NCBI RefSeq assembly: GCF_001696605.3
Contig: NZ_CP031716.1
Location: forward strand, 2,356,001 to 2,420,000
Source of the DNA: Acinetobacter wuhouensis
GTDB taxonomy: Bacteria; Pseudomonadota; Gammaproteobacteria; Pseudomonadales; Moraxellaceae
Direction of reading: 5' to 3'
DNA length: 64,000 bases
Shown here in pieces: positions 1 through 9,838 of this stretch (its first letter is position 1; every line of letters starts with the position of its first letter). The notes beneath the pieces were generated by a model that was not told the origin of the DNA, searched no databases, and was given only the letters and a program-made list of their open reading frames with translations. The position numbers and the translations under genes are program-made.

Positions 1-336
1 TTCAACGCTGATCGCCGTTTGTTTTTGAATTTGTTCTGCAGAAGTGATCTCTTCTGTCTGTTGCGTTTCAGCATTCACTTTAAGCAGTGAAACTTCTGAT
101 TGAACTGCGCTTTCACGGCGTACTATGACATTTTCTGTGTTTTTAGTGAATGCTGTTGTGGAATGATTAAAGTCTTTAAATTCAACTGTTGTTGCAATTT
201 CAGCTTCATTTTGAGCAACATCACGGTATAAAGTATTTTGATAATGACGTGTTTGAACATCGACCTGAGGAATCCAAAGGTCTATTCCCATTGCAGCTAA
301 AATACTACGCTGATGCTCTGCTAAATTCACATTCAT
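1..336 (-). CDS. HolD-like protein, N-terminal part (cut by window start)
   Basis: Reverse-strand frame opening at ATG 336 and still open at base 1, giving at least 112 residues. The first 25 residues include LAAMGIDLWIPQ, which resembles the N-terminal LQQLGI-x-W segment of E. coli HolD, the psi subunit of the DNA polymerase III clamp loader that joins the chi subunit to the complex. After it the visible part is Gln/Glu/Thr-rich and probably a linker. In gammaproteobacteria holD usually precedes rimI, which would lie outside the window, so context could not be checked. The HolD call rests on one short motif; a generic hypothetical protein is the alternative. Confidence 0.5.
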   Translation of the reverse strand, partial: MNVNLAEHQRSILAAMGIDLWIPQVDVQTRHYQNTLYRDVAQNEAEIATTVEFKDFNHSTTAFTKNTENVIVRRESAVQSEVSLLKVNAETQQTEEITSAEQIQKQTAISVE

Positions 337-492
337 TACGATTCAGAAATTGGATATTCAAAGTTAATTAAAGTCACTAGTGTAACGGTCTTTTCTCTAG
401 TTTAGAGATGAGGTTTAAAGAAAATTTTGAAATAAAATGATGGATCAAAATTGATGCATGCAGATCAATTGCCTGGCCATTTTATCCTAACG

Positions 493-705
493 CTATAATG
501 ATGTAACAAGAATGCCGTACTTTGCGGTTAAATACATCCCTGAACGAATAATATCTATACCATTGGCATGATGTACTTTCAGTTCTTGGGTCAAAACATC
601 AAAATGTAAGGCATCAAAACAATCTTGATGCTGAGATAACCAACTTAAAGTATCTGCAAGCTGCTCATCTACAATATAACTCTCAGTAGAAAAATCTTTA
701 GCCAT
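493..705 (-). CDS. hypothetical protein, 70 aa
   Basis: Reverse-strand frame of 70 codons from ATG 705 to TAG 493-495. A TTG three codons upstream is in frame but the ATG is the better start; neither has a strong ribosome site. The product is soluble in appearance, acidic in its first half, with no signal peptide or membrane segment. It runs in the same direction as the HolD-like gene, with a gap of about 155 bp between them. I do not recognise the family. Normal amino-acid composition and absence of low complexity favour a real gene. Confidence 0.5.
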   Translation of the reverse strand: MAKDFSTESYIVDEQLADTLSWLSQHQDCFDALHFDVLTQELKVHHANGIDIIRSGMYLTAKYGILVTSL

Positions 706-912
706 ACAGCTCAAATATGTAAAAAAGAAATATTGTAGCTTAAATCATATAAGAGTGAGTGGATTAATATGGAATTGTTTAATTTGATCAAATGTAAATT
801 GAATGAAAAGGTCTAAATAAATGAATAAAACCCAATCTCATGAATATTATTGTTATTTAAATCTCAAATTCGTTTGAACTATTTTGAGTACATATGATTT
901 TGAAATTATTTC

Positions 913-966
913 AAATATCACCATAGTTCAGTCATGTGCCATGAATGATTTCATATGGTGATATTT
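913..966. repeat. 12-bp inverted repeat downstream of miniprotein gene
   Basis: Perfect 12-bp arms at 913-924 (AAATATCACCAT) and 955-966, with a 30-nt loop that itself holds a small hairpin (TCATG-TGC-CATGA). It lies just after the stop of the reverse-strand 34-aa gene, so it may end that transcript, although the T-run is weak. The other intergenic bases from 706 to 985 show no further gene. Confidence 0.5.
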
Positions 967-985
967 TTACACTTCGTTTAGAAAA

Positions 986-1090
986 TTAATGATGGGCACC
1001 ACACTTACGGCACTCTTTTATCACACTATTTTTTCCAATTTCATATTCAAAACTATGGATACACAATAATTTTCTAATCATCTGAAACAT
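986..1090 (-). CDS. 34-aa Cys/His-rich miniprotein
   Basis: Short reverse-strand frame of 34 codons from ATG 1090 to TAA 986-988. A strong AAGGAG ribosome site lies 7 nt before the ATG, which is the main reason to call it a gene. The product has a basic N-terminus (MIRK), then a Cys-x-His pair (LLCIHSF) and a C-terminal Cys-x-x-Cys-Gly followed by a final His-His. Spaced Cys/His pairs of this kind suggest a small metal-binding fold resembling the short Cys-rich proteins (DUF1660-like) found in phages and proteobacteria; that link is from memory. An inverted repeat (1147-1163) lies in its upstream region. Function unknown. Confidence 0.65.
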   Translation of the reverse strand: MFQMIRKLLCIHSFEYEIGKNSVIKECRKCGAHH

Positions 1091-1146
1091 TGCAAAACTC
1101 CTTCTGACTATTTCGTCGTAAACGATAGTTTCATCCTAAAACATCA

Positions 1147-1163
1147 ATACCTTAGCAAGGTAT
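1147..1163. promoter_or_regulatory. short palindrome upstream of miniprotein gene
   Basis: Perfect 7-bp arms ATACCTT / AAGGTAT around a 3-nt centre, 57 bp upstream of the miniprotein start. It may be an operator or a leader hairpin; nothing in the sequence decides. The rest of the interval 1100-1473 is very A+T-rich and must hold the promoters of both the reverse miniprotein gene and the forward acyl-CoA ligase gene. Confidence 0.3.
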
Positions 1164-1473
1164 AAGATATATTTATCACATTTTATTCTAAAAATGTAAA
1201 CTTTATTTTTCATTCTTTAGTAGTATATTCCAAACGTTTTTTCACATTAATTTCGATAGATTTTTTTCATATTACGATAATTCTTAAACTATTGTTTTTA
1301 TTGGTTAATAATTCACATAATCTAAAAAAATATTTGTCTTTTTTCTTGATTTAATCCGACTTTTATATAGGATGAAATAATAGCTTTTTCTATTTGAATC
1401 ATCTTTTCCCAATAGAAAGCTTTAGAAAAATTAATATTCAATATTTATCAATATGATTATAAAGGAATTTTAT

Positions 1474-3102
1474 ATGCAAGGACGTATGATGCAACAACCA
1501 CTGTTAATCAGTAGCCTGATTGAACATGCGACTCGTTATCACAGTGATACAGCGATTATTTCAAAAAATACTGATGGTACGATCACCACAACCAATTGGG
1601 CTCAAGTTGCTGAAAACTCAAAACGCTTTGCCAACGCCTTATCTGATTTTGGACTCACACTTGGTGATCGTGTTGCCACAATTGCATGGAATAATCATCG
1701 ACATCTTGAATCGTGGTATGCCATCTCTGGAAGTGGTCTAGTGTGTCACACCATTAACCCACGTTTATTTCCAGAACAACTTATTTTTATTATCAATGAT
1801 GCTGCCGATAAAGTGGTGCTGTTTGATAAAACATTCCTACCTTTGATCAAAGCTGTTAAACCACACACACCTACAGTCGAACACTTTGTCTATCTCGGTG
1901 CTTTTGATCAAGATGTTGCTGATGCAATTCCTGATGTTAAATTTTATGATGTATTGATTGCGAACCATTCTGCACAATTTGAGTGGCCTGAATTAGAAGA
2001 AAATACCGCGAGTTCGCTGTGCTATACCTCTGGAACAACGGGTAATCCTAAAGGCGCATTGTATAGCCATCGTTCAACCATTTTGCACACCTATGCCATC
2101 GCACTACCTGATTCACTCAATCTGTCGGCAAAAGATGTCATGTTGCCAGTCGTACCGATGTTCCATGTCAATGCTTGGGGTACGCCTTATGCAGCAGCGA
2201 TGGTCGGTTGTACCGTAGTACTCCCTGGTCCAGGCTTGGATGGCGCAAGTTTAGTACACATGATTGATGAATATAAAGTCAGCATCGCACTCGGTGTTCC
2301 GACGATTTGGCAAGGTTTATTGGCTGCAGCTCAACAATCAGGTAGTAAGCTTGATAGCTTGAAACGTAATGTCGTTGGTGGTTCTGCATGCCCTGCTGCC
2401 ATGATGAAAGCATTTAGAGATATTTATCAGTGTGAAACCATTCATGCATGGGGCATGACTGAAATGAGTCCTCTAGGTACAGGTAACCAACTTAAAGCTA
2501 AACACTTACAGTTGAGTGATGATGAAAAACTCAATATCCGTCTTTCTCAGGGTCGCCCACCATTTGGGGTAGATTTACGTATTACTGATGAAGAAAATGG
2601 AACCAATGAAGTCGCACGTGATGGACACACTACGGGTAACCTTCAAGTCAAAGGTCATTGGATTATTGACTCGTACTACGGTAAATCGAGCAATGCATTG
2701 AGTGCTGATGGTTGGTTTGATACAGGTGATATTGCTACGATAAATGAAGATGGTTACCTGCTTCTCAGTGACCGTGCCAAAGACTTGATTAAGTCAGGTG
2801 GTGAATGGATTTCATCCGTAGAACTCGAAAATATTGCCATGAATCACCCTGAAATTGCGATGGCTGCAGCCATTGCGGCTCAACATCCAAAATGGGATGA
2901 ACGCCCAATTGTGATAGCGATTAAACATAAAGACAGCCAGATTACCGAACAAGATTTATTAGATTACTACAGCGATAAAATTGCAAAATGGCAAATTCCT
3001 GACAAAGTCATTTTTGTTGATTCAATTCCGCTTACTGGTACAGGAAAAATGTTGAAACGTGATTTACGTGAACAATTTGGGAATGTCTTACTGACTGAAT
3101 AA
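1474..3102 (+). CDS. alkK: AlkK-type fatty-acid--CoA ligase
   Basis: 542-residue ANL-superfamily enzyme that activates medium- or long-chain fatty acids to acyl-CoA with ATP, feeding beta-oxidation. The protein follows remembered Pseudomonas AlkK almost block by block: N-terminal LVEHAARYH-like region, ATIAWNN, CHTINPRLF, the AMP-binding loop YTSGTTGNPKG near residue 183, MFHVNAWGTPY, HAWGMTE, the GWFDTGD motif, and C-terminal GTGKMLKRDLRE with the catalytic lysine. ATG 1474 is chosen over the in-frame ATG at 1453 because AGGA lies 7 nt before it and it matches the AlkK N-terminus. It is a single-gene unit with its own terminator; no alkane hydroxylase genes are nearby, so a general fatty-acid role is more likely than alkane use. 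Confidence 0.9.
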   Translation: MQGRMMQQPLLISSLIEHATRYHSDTAIISKNTDGTITTTNWAQVAENSKRFANALSDFGLTLGDRVATIAWNNHRHLESWYAISGSGLVCHTINPRLFPEQLIFIINDAADKVVLFDKTFLPLIKAVKPHTPTVEHFVYLGAFDQDVADAIPDVKFYDVLIANHSAQFEWPELEENTASSLCYTSGTTGNPKGALYSHRSTILHTYAIALPDSLNLSAKDVMLPVVPMFHVNAWGTPYAAAMVGCTVVLPGPGLDGASLVHMIDEYKVSIALGVPTIWQGLLAAAQQSGSKLDSLKRNVVGGSACPAAMMKAFRDIYQCETIHAWGMTEMSPLGTGNQLKAKHLQLSDDEKLNIRLSQGRPPFGVDLRITDEENGTNEVARDGHTTGNLQVKGHWIIDSYYGKSSNALSADGWFDTGDIATINEDGYLLLSDRAKDLIKSGGEWISSVELENIAMNHPEIAMAAAIAAQHPKWDERPIVIAIKHKDSQITEQDLLDYYSDKIAKWQIPDKVIFVDSIPLTGTGKMLKRDLREQFGNVLLTE

Positions 3103-3132
3103 TCAAATCAATATTTGAATCAAAACTTAAAT

Positions 3133-3164
3133 AAAATGCCCAATTCATATTGGGCATTTTATTT
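3133..3164. terminator. rho-independent terminator after alkK
   Basis: Perfect 11-bp stem AAAATGCCCAA / TTGGGCATTTT (3133-3143, 3150-3160) with a 6-nt loop and flanking A and T runs. It probably serves alkK forward and the M48 protease gene in reverse. Confidence 0.85.
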
Positions 3165-3223
3165 ATAACAATTTAAAATTTAAAACTTTTTACATTTAAG
3201 TTTTAAACCAGTTTTTAAATAAG

Positions 3224-5080
3224 CTAAATGAGTTGTGAATTTTGCACTTTAAGTATTTTATTTTTCATTTGCTTCGTTTGTGCTAAATCAAAACTCAATA
3301 AAAAAGTCTCTCCTGCAAATGCCACATTTTCGTGTAAAACACGCATGGTCTGCACAATCGCGTCTTCATCCACTTTACCGAATCCTTGTTTCAGGCTAAA
3401 ACCAAGTACATAGCATGGAACATGTGCTAAATATTGAGTTTGTTTTCTCACCAAATAGACTTTTTTGATGTTTGAATAGGCTTTCAATTGCGACAACAAC
3501 GCTTCCAATTCAATATCCGTTAAAGCATGTGGAATAAATTGATCTCGCGCTGTCACTTGCTCTCTTTCCTGCATCGCATTCTGTTCAAGCTCTACCCTAT
3601 CTAATAAAAGCAGCTGATACTTATCCGCTAGGGTCGAATTCTGTTGAGATAAATAAAATTGTTGCAACGTTTCATATACTTTAACTTGATAAAACTCATT
3701 CAATTCAGCTGCGCGCTCTAAGATTTCACACCCCAAATCATTTTTTCGCTCAATCAAGAATTGTCCATAAATAAAATTGACACGTGCATTATCTGAATCC
3801 TGCTGATACAAGACTTCACAAAGCTGAAATGCGCGTTCAGGATCATGTGCAATACGCTCTGTTAAATCAATATGATCAATTGTTTCATCTTCAGTCAGAG
3901 CAACACTTTGTTCAATTTTCTGATTGAGCTCATCCAAATATTCCTTTTGCTTTTGAATATTCTGATAATGATTCTGCCAGCTTTCGAGTACATCACTTTG
4001 CCATTTTTGATCAAAAATTTGAGTAATTTCAATCAAACGAGAACCGAGTAATCGATCAGATTTAGCTTCATTGCTCACCCATGCAACTTTGGCAGGCTGT
4101 CCGATTGCATCTAAACGATCTTGTAAAGATGGATGTGTATCCTCAAAACTGGTTTTTAGACTCAAAGATTGATTTAACCAAAGCTGTGTTTTGTCATTTT
4201 GCGCAAAGTCTGTTAATCGTTGTACATAACCCAAATAAGGTGACACATTTGGTTTTGGCATCTCTTCTGCATGCTTAAAAATGGTCGGCCAAAATTCTTC
4301 ATTTAAATAACAACCAACTATATTTACTGTACTTAAAGTTTCTGCAACCGTTTCAGCAGAAGTTAATTCTACCGAAATTCTATCCGCCTCGTACTCGTTT
4401 GCCCGTGCAATTGGAAATGAATAAGCTGCAAAATAAGGCACAAATCGCTTAAAAAACGGACGAAATATAATATCAATTCGGCTGGCATTTTGTTCAACCA
4501 ACATATAGAGCTGTGACCAACGAATACGTTGCCGATAAATCCAATTGGCTGCTCTTGCATGATTTTTCGATAAATGCCCAAATTCATGTGCTAAAACTGA
4601 GGTTAATTGCTCAGTTGAAAGCGATTGCATCAAAGGCAAACCAATAATCAAATAATTTTCATCATGCCCCAAGATACCCAATCTTGGGCGTTGTACCACT
4701 GCTGCATTGAACTCCTCTGTAATAAGCACATGGTGAAAATGTGGCGAATTTAATTGTTCACGCAGTCGATGAATAATCTGAAACAATTCAGGAGCATCTT
4801 GTTGAAAAATTTCAATACCTTGTGGTTTATCTACACTCACCCAAAGTGAACGAACAATGACATATAGAAATATTGCCACTGGAATGATAATTTTAATTGC
4901 AAAAGCCTTCAGCACAAGAATGGATAAGCAAGCCAAGACCAATAAAATCAGTAGAACAATCACACCAAAAGCAATATACAAATTACCCAACCAAGCTAAA
5001 AGCGTCACCCTTGCTTGATATTTTTTAGGATTTTCCTTTAAAGCCTGTTCTAATTTCTCAATACGTTTTTGATCATACAT
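3224..5080 (-). CDS. membrane-anchored M48 family metallopeptidase
   Basis: 618-residue zinc protease of the M48 (Ste24/HtpX-like) family. Two hydrophobic segments at about residues 32-56 and 58-80 anchor it in the inner membrane. The zinc site is visible: HEFGH at 165-169, and the third ligand in NEYEADR (Glu about 231). The catalytic domain ends near residue 330; the remaining 280 residues are helical, with two YxxxxxD-type TPR-like stretches and a final globular part. This tail makes it about twice the size of HtpX, so it is not plain HtpX. No strong ribosome site is visible at ATG 5080, but the following residues look like a normal start. Probably membrane or envelope protein quality control; substrates unknown. 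Confidence 0.85.
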   Translation of the reverse strand: MYDQKRIEKLEQALKENPKKYQARVTLLAWLGNLYIAFGVIVLLILLVLACLSILVLKAFAIKIIIPVAIFLYVIVRSLWVSVDKPQGIEIFQQDAPELFQIIHRLREQLNSPHFHHVLITEEFNAAVVQRPRLGILGHDENYLIIGLPLMQSLSTEQLTSVLAHEFGHLSKNHARAANWIYRQRIRWSQLYMLVEQNASRIDIIFRPFFKRFVPYFAAYSFPIARANEYEADRISVELTSAETVAETLSTVNIVGCYLNEEFWPTIFKHAEEMPKPNVSPYLGYVQRLTDFAQNDKTQLWLNQSLSLKTSFEDTHPSLQDRLDAIGQPAKVAWVSNEAKSDRLLGSRLIEITQIFDQKWQSDVLESWQNHYQNIQKQKEYLDELNQKIEQSVALTEDETIDHIDLTERIAHDPERAFQLCEVLYQQDSDNARVNFIYGQFLIERKNDLGCEILERAAELNEFYQVKVYETLQQFYLSQQNSTLADKYQLLLLDRVELEQNAMQEREQVTARDQFIPHALTDIELEALLSQLKAYSNIKKVYLVRKQTQYLAHVPCYVLGFSLKQGFGKVDEDAIVQTMRVLHENVAFAGETFLLSFDLAQTKQMKNKILKVQNSQLI

Positions 5081-5195
5081 TTATTATTTTTCCAAACTTA
5101 AATCGGAGTAAAACAACGCAGTTACAGCATGGAATAATTTATTTATTAAATCAACTTAAACCTCTTTTTATCGACAATATGCAAACTGACCCACA

Positions 5196-5226
5196 AATAA
5201 AAACTCGGACAAATTGCCCGAGTTTT
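5196..5226 (-). terminator. rho-independent terminator after tamB
   Basis: Stem AAACTCGG (5201-5208) / CCGAGTTT (5218-5225), followed on the reverse strand by a T-rich tract. It ends the tamA-tamB transcript. Confidence 0.8.
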
Positions 5227-5264
5227 CTAGTTAACTATTTTTTCTAAGCGCTTAAACTCTTAGG

Positions 5265-8200
5265 CTAGAATCTCCAGTGATAGAACAAGTCGATGGCTTT
5301 CTCAAGTGACTGACTCGCTTCCAAATATAAACGTTTATTCATTTGATAACGCAAGGTTAATTTATTCACTGGGGTAAATACACCTACACCATAACGAATA
5401 TAAAGATCTGGTGTGATATAACCTGTCAAACTGACTTGCGTATCATCTCCAGTACCCTGTGCATCAAACGACAAACCACTTAGACCAAAAGTACGTCCAA
5501 TTTGATTGGTAAATGCCCGAGTTCCACCCAAACCTAAACTAATCCCTGCTGCTGCAATTGTGTTATTTACATCAGATTTGAAGCCTTCCGCATTACTCAA
5601 ACCACTCGAACCTTCATTAATACGACCAGTAATCAACGCATTCATTGCTTCTTGATCAGACAGTCCTGCATCATTATAAACCTGAATATTCGGACTCGTC
5701 GCTGTACCTGTTACACGGATACCCACCGTACTGCCTGAAATGCTCTTATTGGTATCAACATCAAGCGTTGGATTTGCCAATGGTCCATTGAAACGCGCAA
5801 TTGCACGATTTAAATCAAGACGCTGACCATAAGCTTCGATCACGACTTTTTGGCTCACACCAATTGCACCATTGGCACGCATAGCGCTTTCTAAACCGCG
5901 TTGTGATAAATACAAACGCCCAATCAGAGGAATACGACTATTAAAGCCTTGGAAAATAACTTTATCACCTAAGTTCACAGAAACATCAGCACGAATATCC
6001 CAAGGTTTCGCAGCTTTTAAAATAGCCAGTTGGTTTTGTCCCTCTTTGACGATCCGAACATCTGGAGATACGTTTACCACTGTTGCACTTGATTCAGGCA
6101 TTGAAATCAACGCACTTGGCACATCAACTTTACCATTAACTTTGATACGACGACTTAAAGGTAAGGCATCCAGTTGTATATCTGTATCGACCACTGCTGT
6201 GATCAATGGCGCTTGACGAATTAATAATTTATCGCCTTTCACACGTAATTGGACATGTGGATCATTTTTCCAATCAATTGAGCCATTAATCTGACCGACA
6301 CCACGACCACTGTTGAATGCACCATTAATCGTTGCAGTATCTTGACGTATTGACGAATAGAGTTGAATGTTATTTAAATTGACAGGCAGTGAAATCATAC
6401 TAATTTCACCATTGCGCAATCTTAAATCACCATCAAACAACGGCTGAGTTAAAGTTCCACTGATTTTCCCTGCCAAAGACAAGGTACCGTTTAATTTGCG
6501 TACATCTGCTATAAATGGTTTTAATATCTTCAACTGAACTTCATTAAATGCCACTTCACCGCGCATTGGTTTTGAATCGACGTATGGATTGACAACCACA
6601 CTCGCATAACCAGTACCAATATTCGGTGCTTTTAAATCTACACGGAGCAATAAACCATCTTTGATGCTTTTTGCAATAACACTGGCTTCATCATATTCCA
6701 TAGAAGTTGATGGATCATTCGGATCTTCAGCCGCTAAGCCTATTTGACCTTTTTGCGTTACTAATTTTGCATCTAACTTCGGCTGAGTACCTTGCGCCCA
6801 TGAAGCTTTTGCATAACCATTTAGCTTACCTGTTAATGCCAAACCTTCTGGCATAAAGGCTGCAAAATCTTGAAGATCTAAATTTTTAGTGATGAATGAA
6901 ACATTACCATTTTGCTTACTTGCACGAATTGGCTGATCAAAGCACAGTTGGCTTTGTTGGCTCATCCAACAATGTTGACCAACAAACAATTCCGTTTTTG
7001 CTGAATTGAAAATTACAGGTGCATTTTGTTGCTGTAGTAAATGTACACGGACTGAGTCAAATTCACCTTTTTGGATTTGCCCTAACCAATCATTTTTCTG
7101 GGTAAATCCACCCGCAAGTTGTACATAGAATTTAGAATAATAGTTCCAAGCTTGAACTTGCAACAAATGTGCCTTGTATGTTCCAGATAGGGTCATAGCA
7201 GCATGTTGAATTTCTCGATCACCACTGCGTAATGTATCCATTTGCGCCACCATTTTAGATGGTACGGTATCAGAGGTTGGCATTTCCCCTTTTAAACTAA
7301 GTTTTTTAACACTTAGTGTGTCGCCAAAGGCAAAATTATCAACGGCTAAATTAGCTGTAGCACTTAAGCGAGGTTGCGCTTGTAAATTCAAATAACCATA
7401 AGCTTTACCACGCAAGCTTGGATACAGTTCATACAATGCAGGCGCATTCACTTTTAAACGTAGGTTTTGTGCATTTCCTGTTGCTTGAACTTGGTTTTGT
7501 GCATAAGACAAGAATAGGTCATTTGCCTCAAACTGTTGTGGCATAAATCCTTTTTGATTATTGTTTAAAACAACAGCAAGGTTACCTTTTCCGCGTAAAG
7601 GCTTACCATTAATCATCCCTGCAATATTTAATTGCTGAATATTAATTCTTTTTAGTTGATCAGACCAATTGCCTTGTGTTTTAACATTACCAGAAACCTC
7701 ACCACGTACAGCAGAGACAAAGTATTGTGGCTTAAAGCGAACCAATGAGGCATTGATGTCCCAACCGATTCCATTGCTGATATGCACCAAACCATTGGCA
7801 AGTATTTTTCCAGCGATACCATCATGCTGAAATTCGCTAATTTTGATGAGCTCAGGAGTTCCTGCAACTTTAAGTTTGAGTAAGCCACTGCCTTGCTTCA
7901 TTTGTGTTGCATTTAATGCACCATCGTAATTCACCGCAAAGCCTTTAAAACCACCACCCGCTTTTTGATCATGGAAAAGTACAGCAGCAGTACTCTTACC
8001 TGTTAACTGAATTGTTTCAGCATTGGCTTGACCTGCCATGCGCCCTGTTAAATTAATCGACTCTAAGTTGATAATTTGCTGATTTGGTTGTGCATATCCA
8101 CTGGCTTTGAGCTGACCATTGAGTAAATTAACTGGTGCTGTATCAATAATACTTTGCGGATTAAAATTCTTCGCATTTAATAAAGCGTTCCATTTTAACT

Positions 8201-9803
8201 GGCGTTTCTCATCTGGTAATTCTACAACCGCACTCCCCGATAAAGCGCCTTGATCAGCTAGATAATTGAACTGTGGTACATGTAAGTCATTGCCTTTTAG
8301 ATCAAGTTGAACATCGTATTTTCCAGCAGGCAGACTGCCTTTTTCATGCTTTTTCACTACTGTTGCGACATGAATGTTTTGCTGACCTTCAACAAGCGCT
8401 AATTTGACTTGCCCTTGCTCACTACTCAACCAACCAACATAGGGTACCGCACGATCAATATTTTTCCATGCAACATCCATTAACATTGGTTCAGGCTTTT
8501 TACCCTTTTGCTCTGCCTGATCTAATCTTACATTCCAATTTTCATACTTATCAAAATCAACTTTTGCAGATAAATGTAAGCCTTGTTTTAATTCACCAAC
8601 TGAACCAATCTCAGCATCTAAAGATGGGGGTAAGAAATCCTGTACCACTTGTGGAATCAGCTTGTCTTTTGGATTTAGACGATCTAAACGACCTTTAATA
8701 TCCCAATGCACATGATCTTGCCAACTGACTAACCCAGCCGCATTGATTGCGCCCCCCATCAACTGAGCATTTAAATTATTAATATTGAGTTGGTTGACTA
8801 AATCGGTATGTGCGGATGCAGTGTATTGTCCCTGTGGAATATTCTGTCCACTCAAATCTGTATTTAAATCTAGATTTAAACCTTTAATATCACCTTGGAA
8901 TGTCGCTTTACCTGATTTCGCCAACAATTTTTGCTCAAGTAAAAATGGCAAATGGTAATCTTTAAAAATTAAAGCGCCATTCATTGGTACATTTGGACGC
9001 ATCGGATGGACAACCGCCCAACCTGTCAACATATCAGGCGTCTTGGTTGCAATACCTGCTCTGATTGTACCCAATGAACCACGCGCATGTACGTAAATGT
9101 CTTCAACATTGATACTTTTTAAAGCGGGTAATTTTACGATTGCTGTTGCATTTAACGGATAATCACCTTGTTTAAAGTCCATACTCCCTGTGGCATTACG
9201 TACTGACAGATAGCCCATATCCATTTTGGAGTTTTTAAATTTGAGCGCAGTTTCAGACCACAATGTATCTTCAAGATGAATATCATTAAAACTTATTTTT
9301 GATGAGGCAGTTTTTATTTCAAGATGATCGACATCAGCTTTATCTAAACGCAAAACAAAAGGCAGTTTAATTTCGTTGAATTTGAATGGTTCATCACTGG
9401 GTGGTGATTTGCTGATGATTTGTAAATTGTTAACATCGGCATGGCTCAAATGAATTTCTTTATCTAGAATTGCGCGCCAACCAAGTGATACATCCGCACG
9501 ATCAATTTTCACATCGACAGGTTTGAGCGTTACCAAAATATTTTTGAGAATAATACCTTTGAGTAAATTACCACCTTCATATTCATAATGAATAATTTTC
9601 TGACTAGAAGCGACACGGTCTAATAAAAACTTACTGCCTTTATCCGTACTAAACATAATGACCAATGCCGTAATCAAGAGAATGATCACCAAAAGCAAAG
9701 ACATCAGGACATTACGTAACCAATGACGTTTTTTTGCCTGCTCTTGCTCTAGTTGATCATTTTGCTGTTCATTTTGAACATCTTGATGCTCTTCATCAGC
9801 CAT
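5265..9803 (-). CDS. tamB: translocation and assembly module protein TamB
   Basis: 1512-residue AsmA-like/TamB protein, a bridge-like inner-membrane-anchored protein spanning the periplasm, which works with TamA in outer-membrane protein insertion and in phospholipid traffic to the outer membrane. One N-terminal membrane helix (about residues 29-51) follows a charged cytoplasmic stretch of about 28 residues rich in Gln and Glu. The rest is a long series of beta-strand repeats typical of the family, ending with the conserved DUF490/TamB domain (RLYLSQRGLESAMRANGAIG-type region) and a terminal aromatic residue (HWRF). It is longer than E. coli TamB (1259 aa). It lies 35 bp after tamA in the same direction, the usual operon order. 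Confidence 0.93.
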   Translation of the reverse strand: MADEEHQDVQNEQQNDQLEQEQAKKRHWLRNVLMSLLLVIILLITALVIMFSTDKGSKFLLDRVASSQKIIHYEYEGGNLLKGIILKNILVTLKPVDVKIDRADVSLGWRAILDKEIHLSHADVNNLQIISKSPPSDEPFKFNEIKLPFVLRLDKADVDHLEIKTASSKISFNDIHLEDTLWSETALKFKNSKMDMGYLSVRNATGSMDFKQGDYPLNATAIVKLPALKSINVEDIYVHARGSLGTIRAGIATKTPDMLTGWAVVHPMRPNVPMNGALIFKDYHLPFLLEQKLLAKSGKATFQGDIKGLNLDLNTDLSGQNIPQGQYTASAHTDLVNQLNINNLNAQLMGGAINAAGLVSWQDHVHWDIKGRLDRLNPKDKLIPQVVQDFLPPSLDAEIGSVGELKQGLHLSAKVDFDKYENWNVRLDQAEQKGKKPEPMLMDVAWKNIDRAVPYVGWLSSEQGQVKLALVEGQQNIHVATVVKKHEKGSLPAGKYDVQLDLKGNDLHVPQFNYLADQGALSGSAVVELPDEKRQLKWNALLNAKNFNPQSIIDTAPVNLLNGQLKASGYAQPNQQIINLESINLTGRMAGQANAETIQLTGKSTAAVLFHDQKAGGGFKGFAVNYDGALNATQMKQGSGLLKLKVAGTPELIKISEFQHDGIAGKILANGLVHISNGIGWDINASLVRFKPQYFVSAVRGEVSGNVKTQGNWSDQLKRINIQQLNIAGMINGKPLRGKGNLAVVLNNNQKGFMPQQFEANDLFLSYAQNQVQATGNAQNLRLKVNAPALYELYPSLRGKAYGYLNLQAQPRLSATANLAVDNFAFGDTLSVKKLSLKGEMPTSDTVPSKMVAQMDTLRSGDREIQHAAMTLSGTYKAHLLQVQAWNYYSKFYVQLAGGFTQKNDWLGQIQKGEFDSVRVHLLQQQNAPVIFNSAKTELFVGQHCWMSQQSQLCFDQPIRASKQNGNVSFITKNLDLQDFAAFMPEGLALTGKLNGYAKASWAQGTQPKLDAKLVTQKGQIGLAAEDPNDPSTSMEYDEASVIAKSIKDGLLLRVDLKAPNIGTGYASVVVNPYVDSKPMRGEVAFNEVQLKILKPFIADVRKLNGTLSLAGKISGTLTQPLFDGDLRLRNGEISMISLPVNLNNIQLYSSIRQDTATINGAFNSGRGVGQINGSIDWKNDPHVQLRVKGDKLLIRQAPLITAVVDTDIQLDALPLSRRIKVNGKVDVPSALISMPESSATVVNVSPDVRIVKEGQNQLAILKAAKPWDIRADVSVNLGDKVIFQGFNSRIPLIGRLYLSQRGLESAMRANGAIGVSQKVVIEAYGQRLDLNRAIARFNGPLANPTLDVDTNKSISGSTVGIRVTGTATSPNIQVYNDAGLSDQEAMNALITGRINEGSSGLSNAEGFKSDVNNTIAAAGISLGLGGTRAFTNQIGRTFGLSGLSFDAQGTGDDTQVSLTGYITPDLYIRYGVGVFTPVNKLTLRYQMNKRLYLEASQSLEKAIDLFYHWRF

Positions 9804-9838
9804 AATATTTCCAGTAATTCTCTTATATTTTTAGTCGA

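Noticed and set aside
189..371. Forward frame of 60 codons over the HolD-like gene
   Set aside because: Antisense to the better-supported reverse gene and with no ribosome site.
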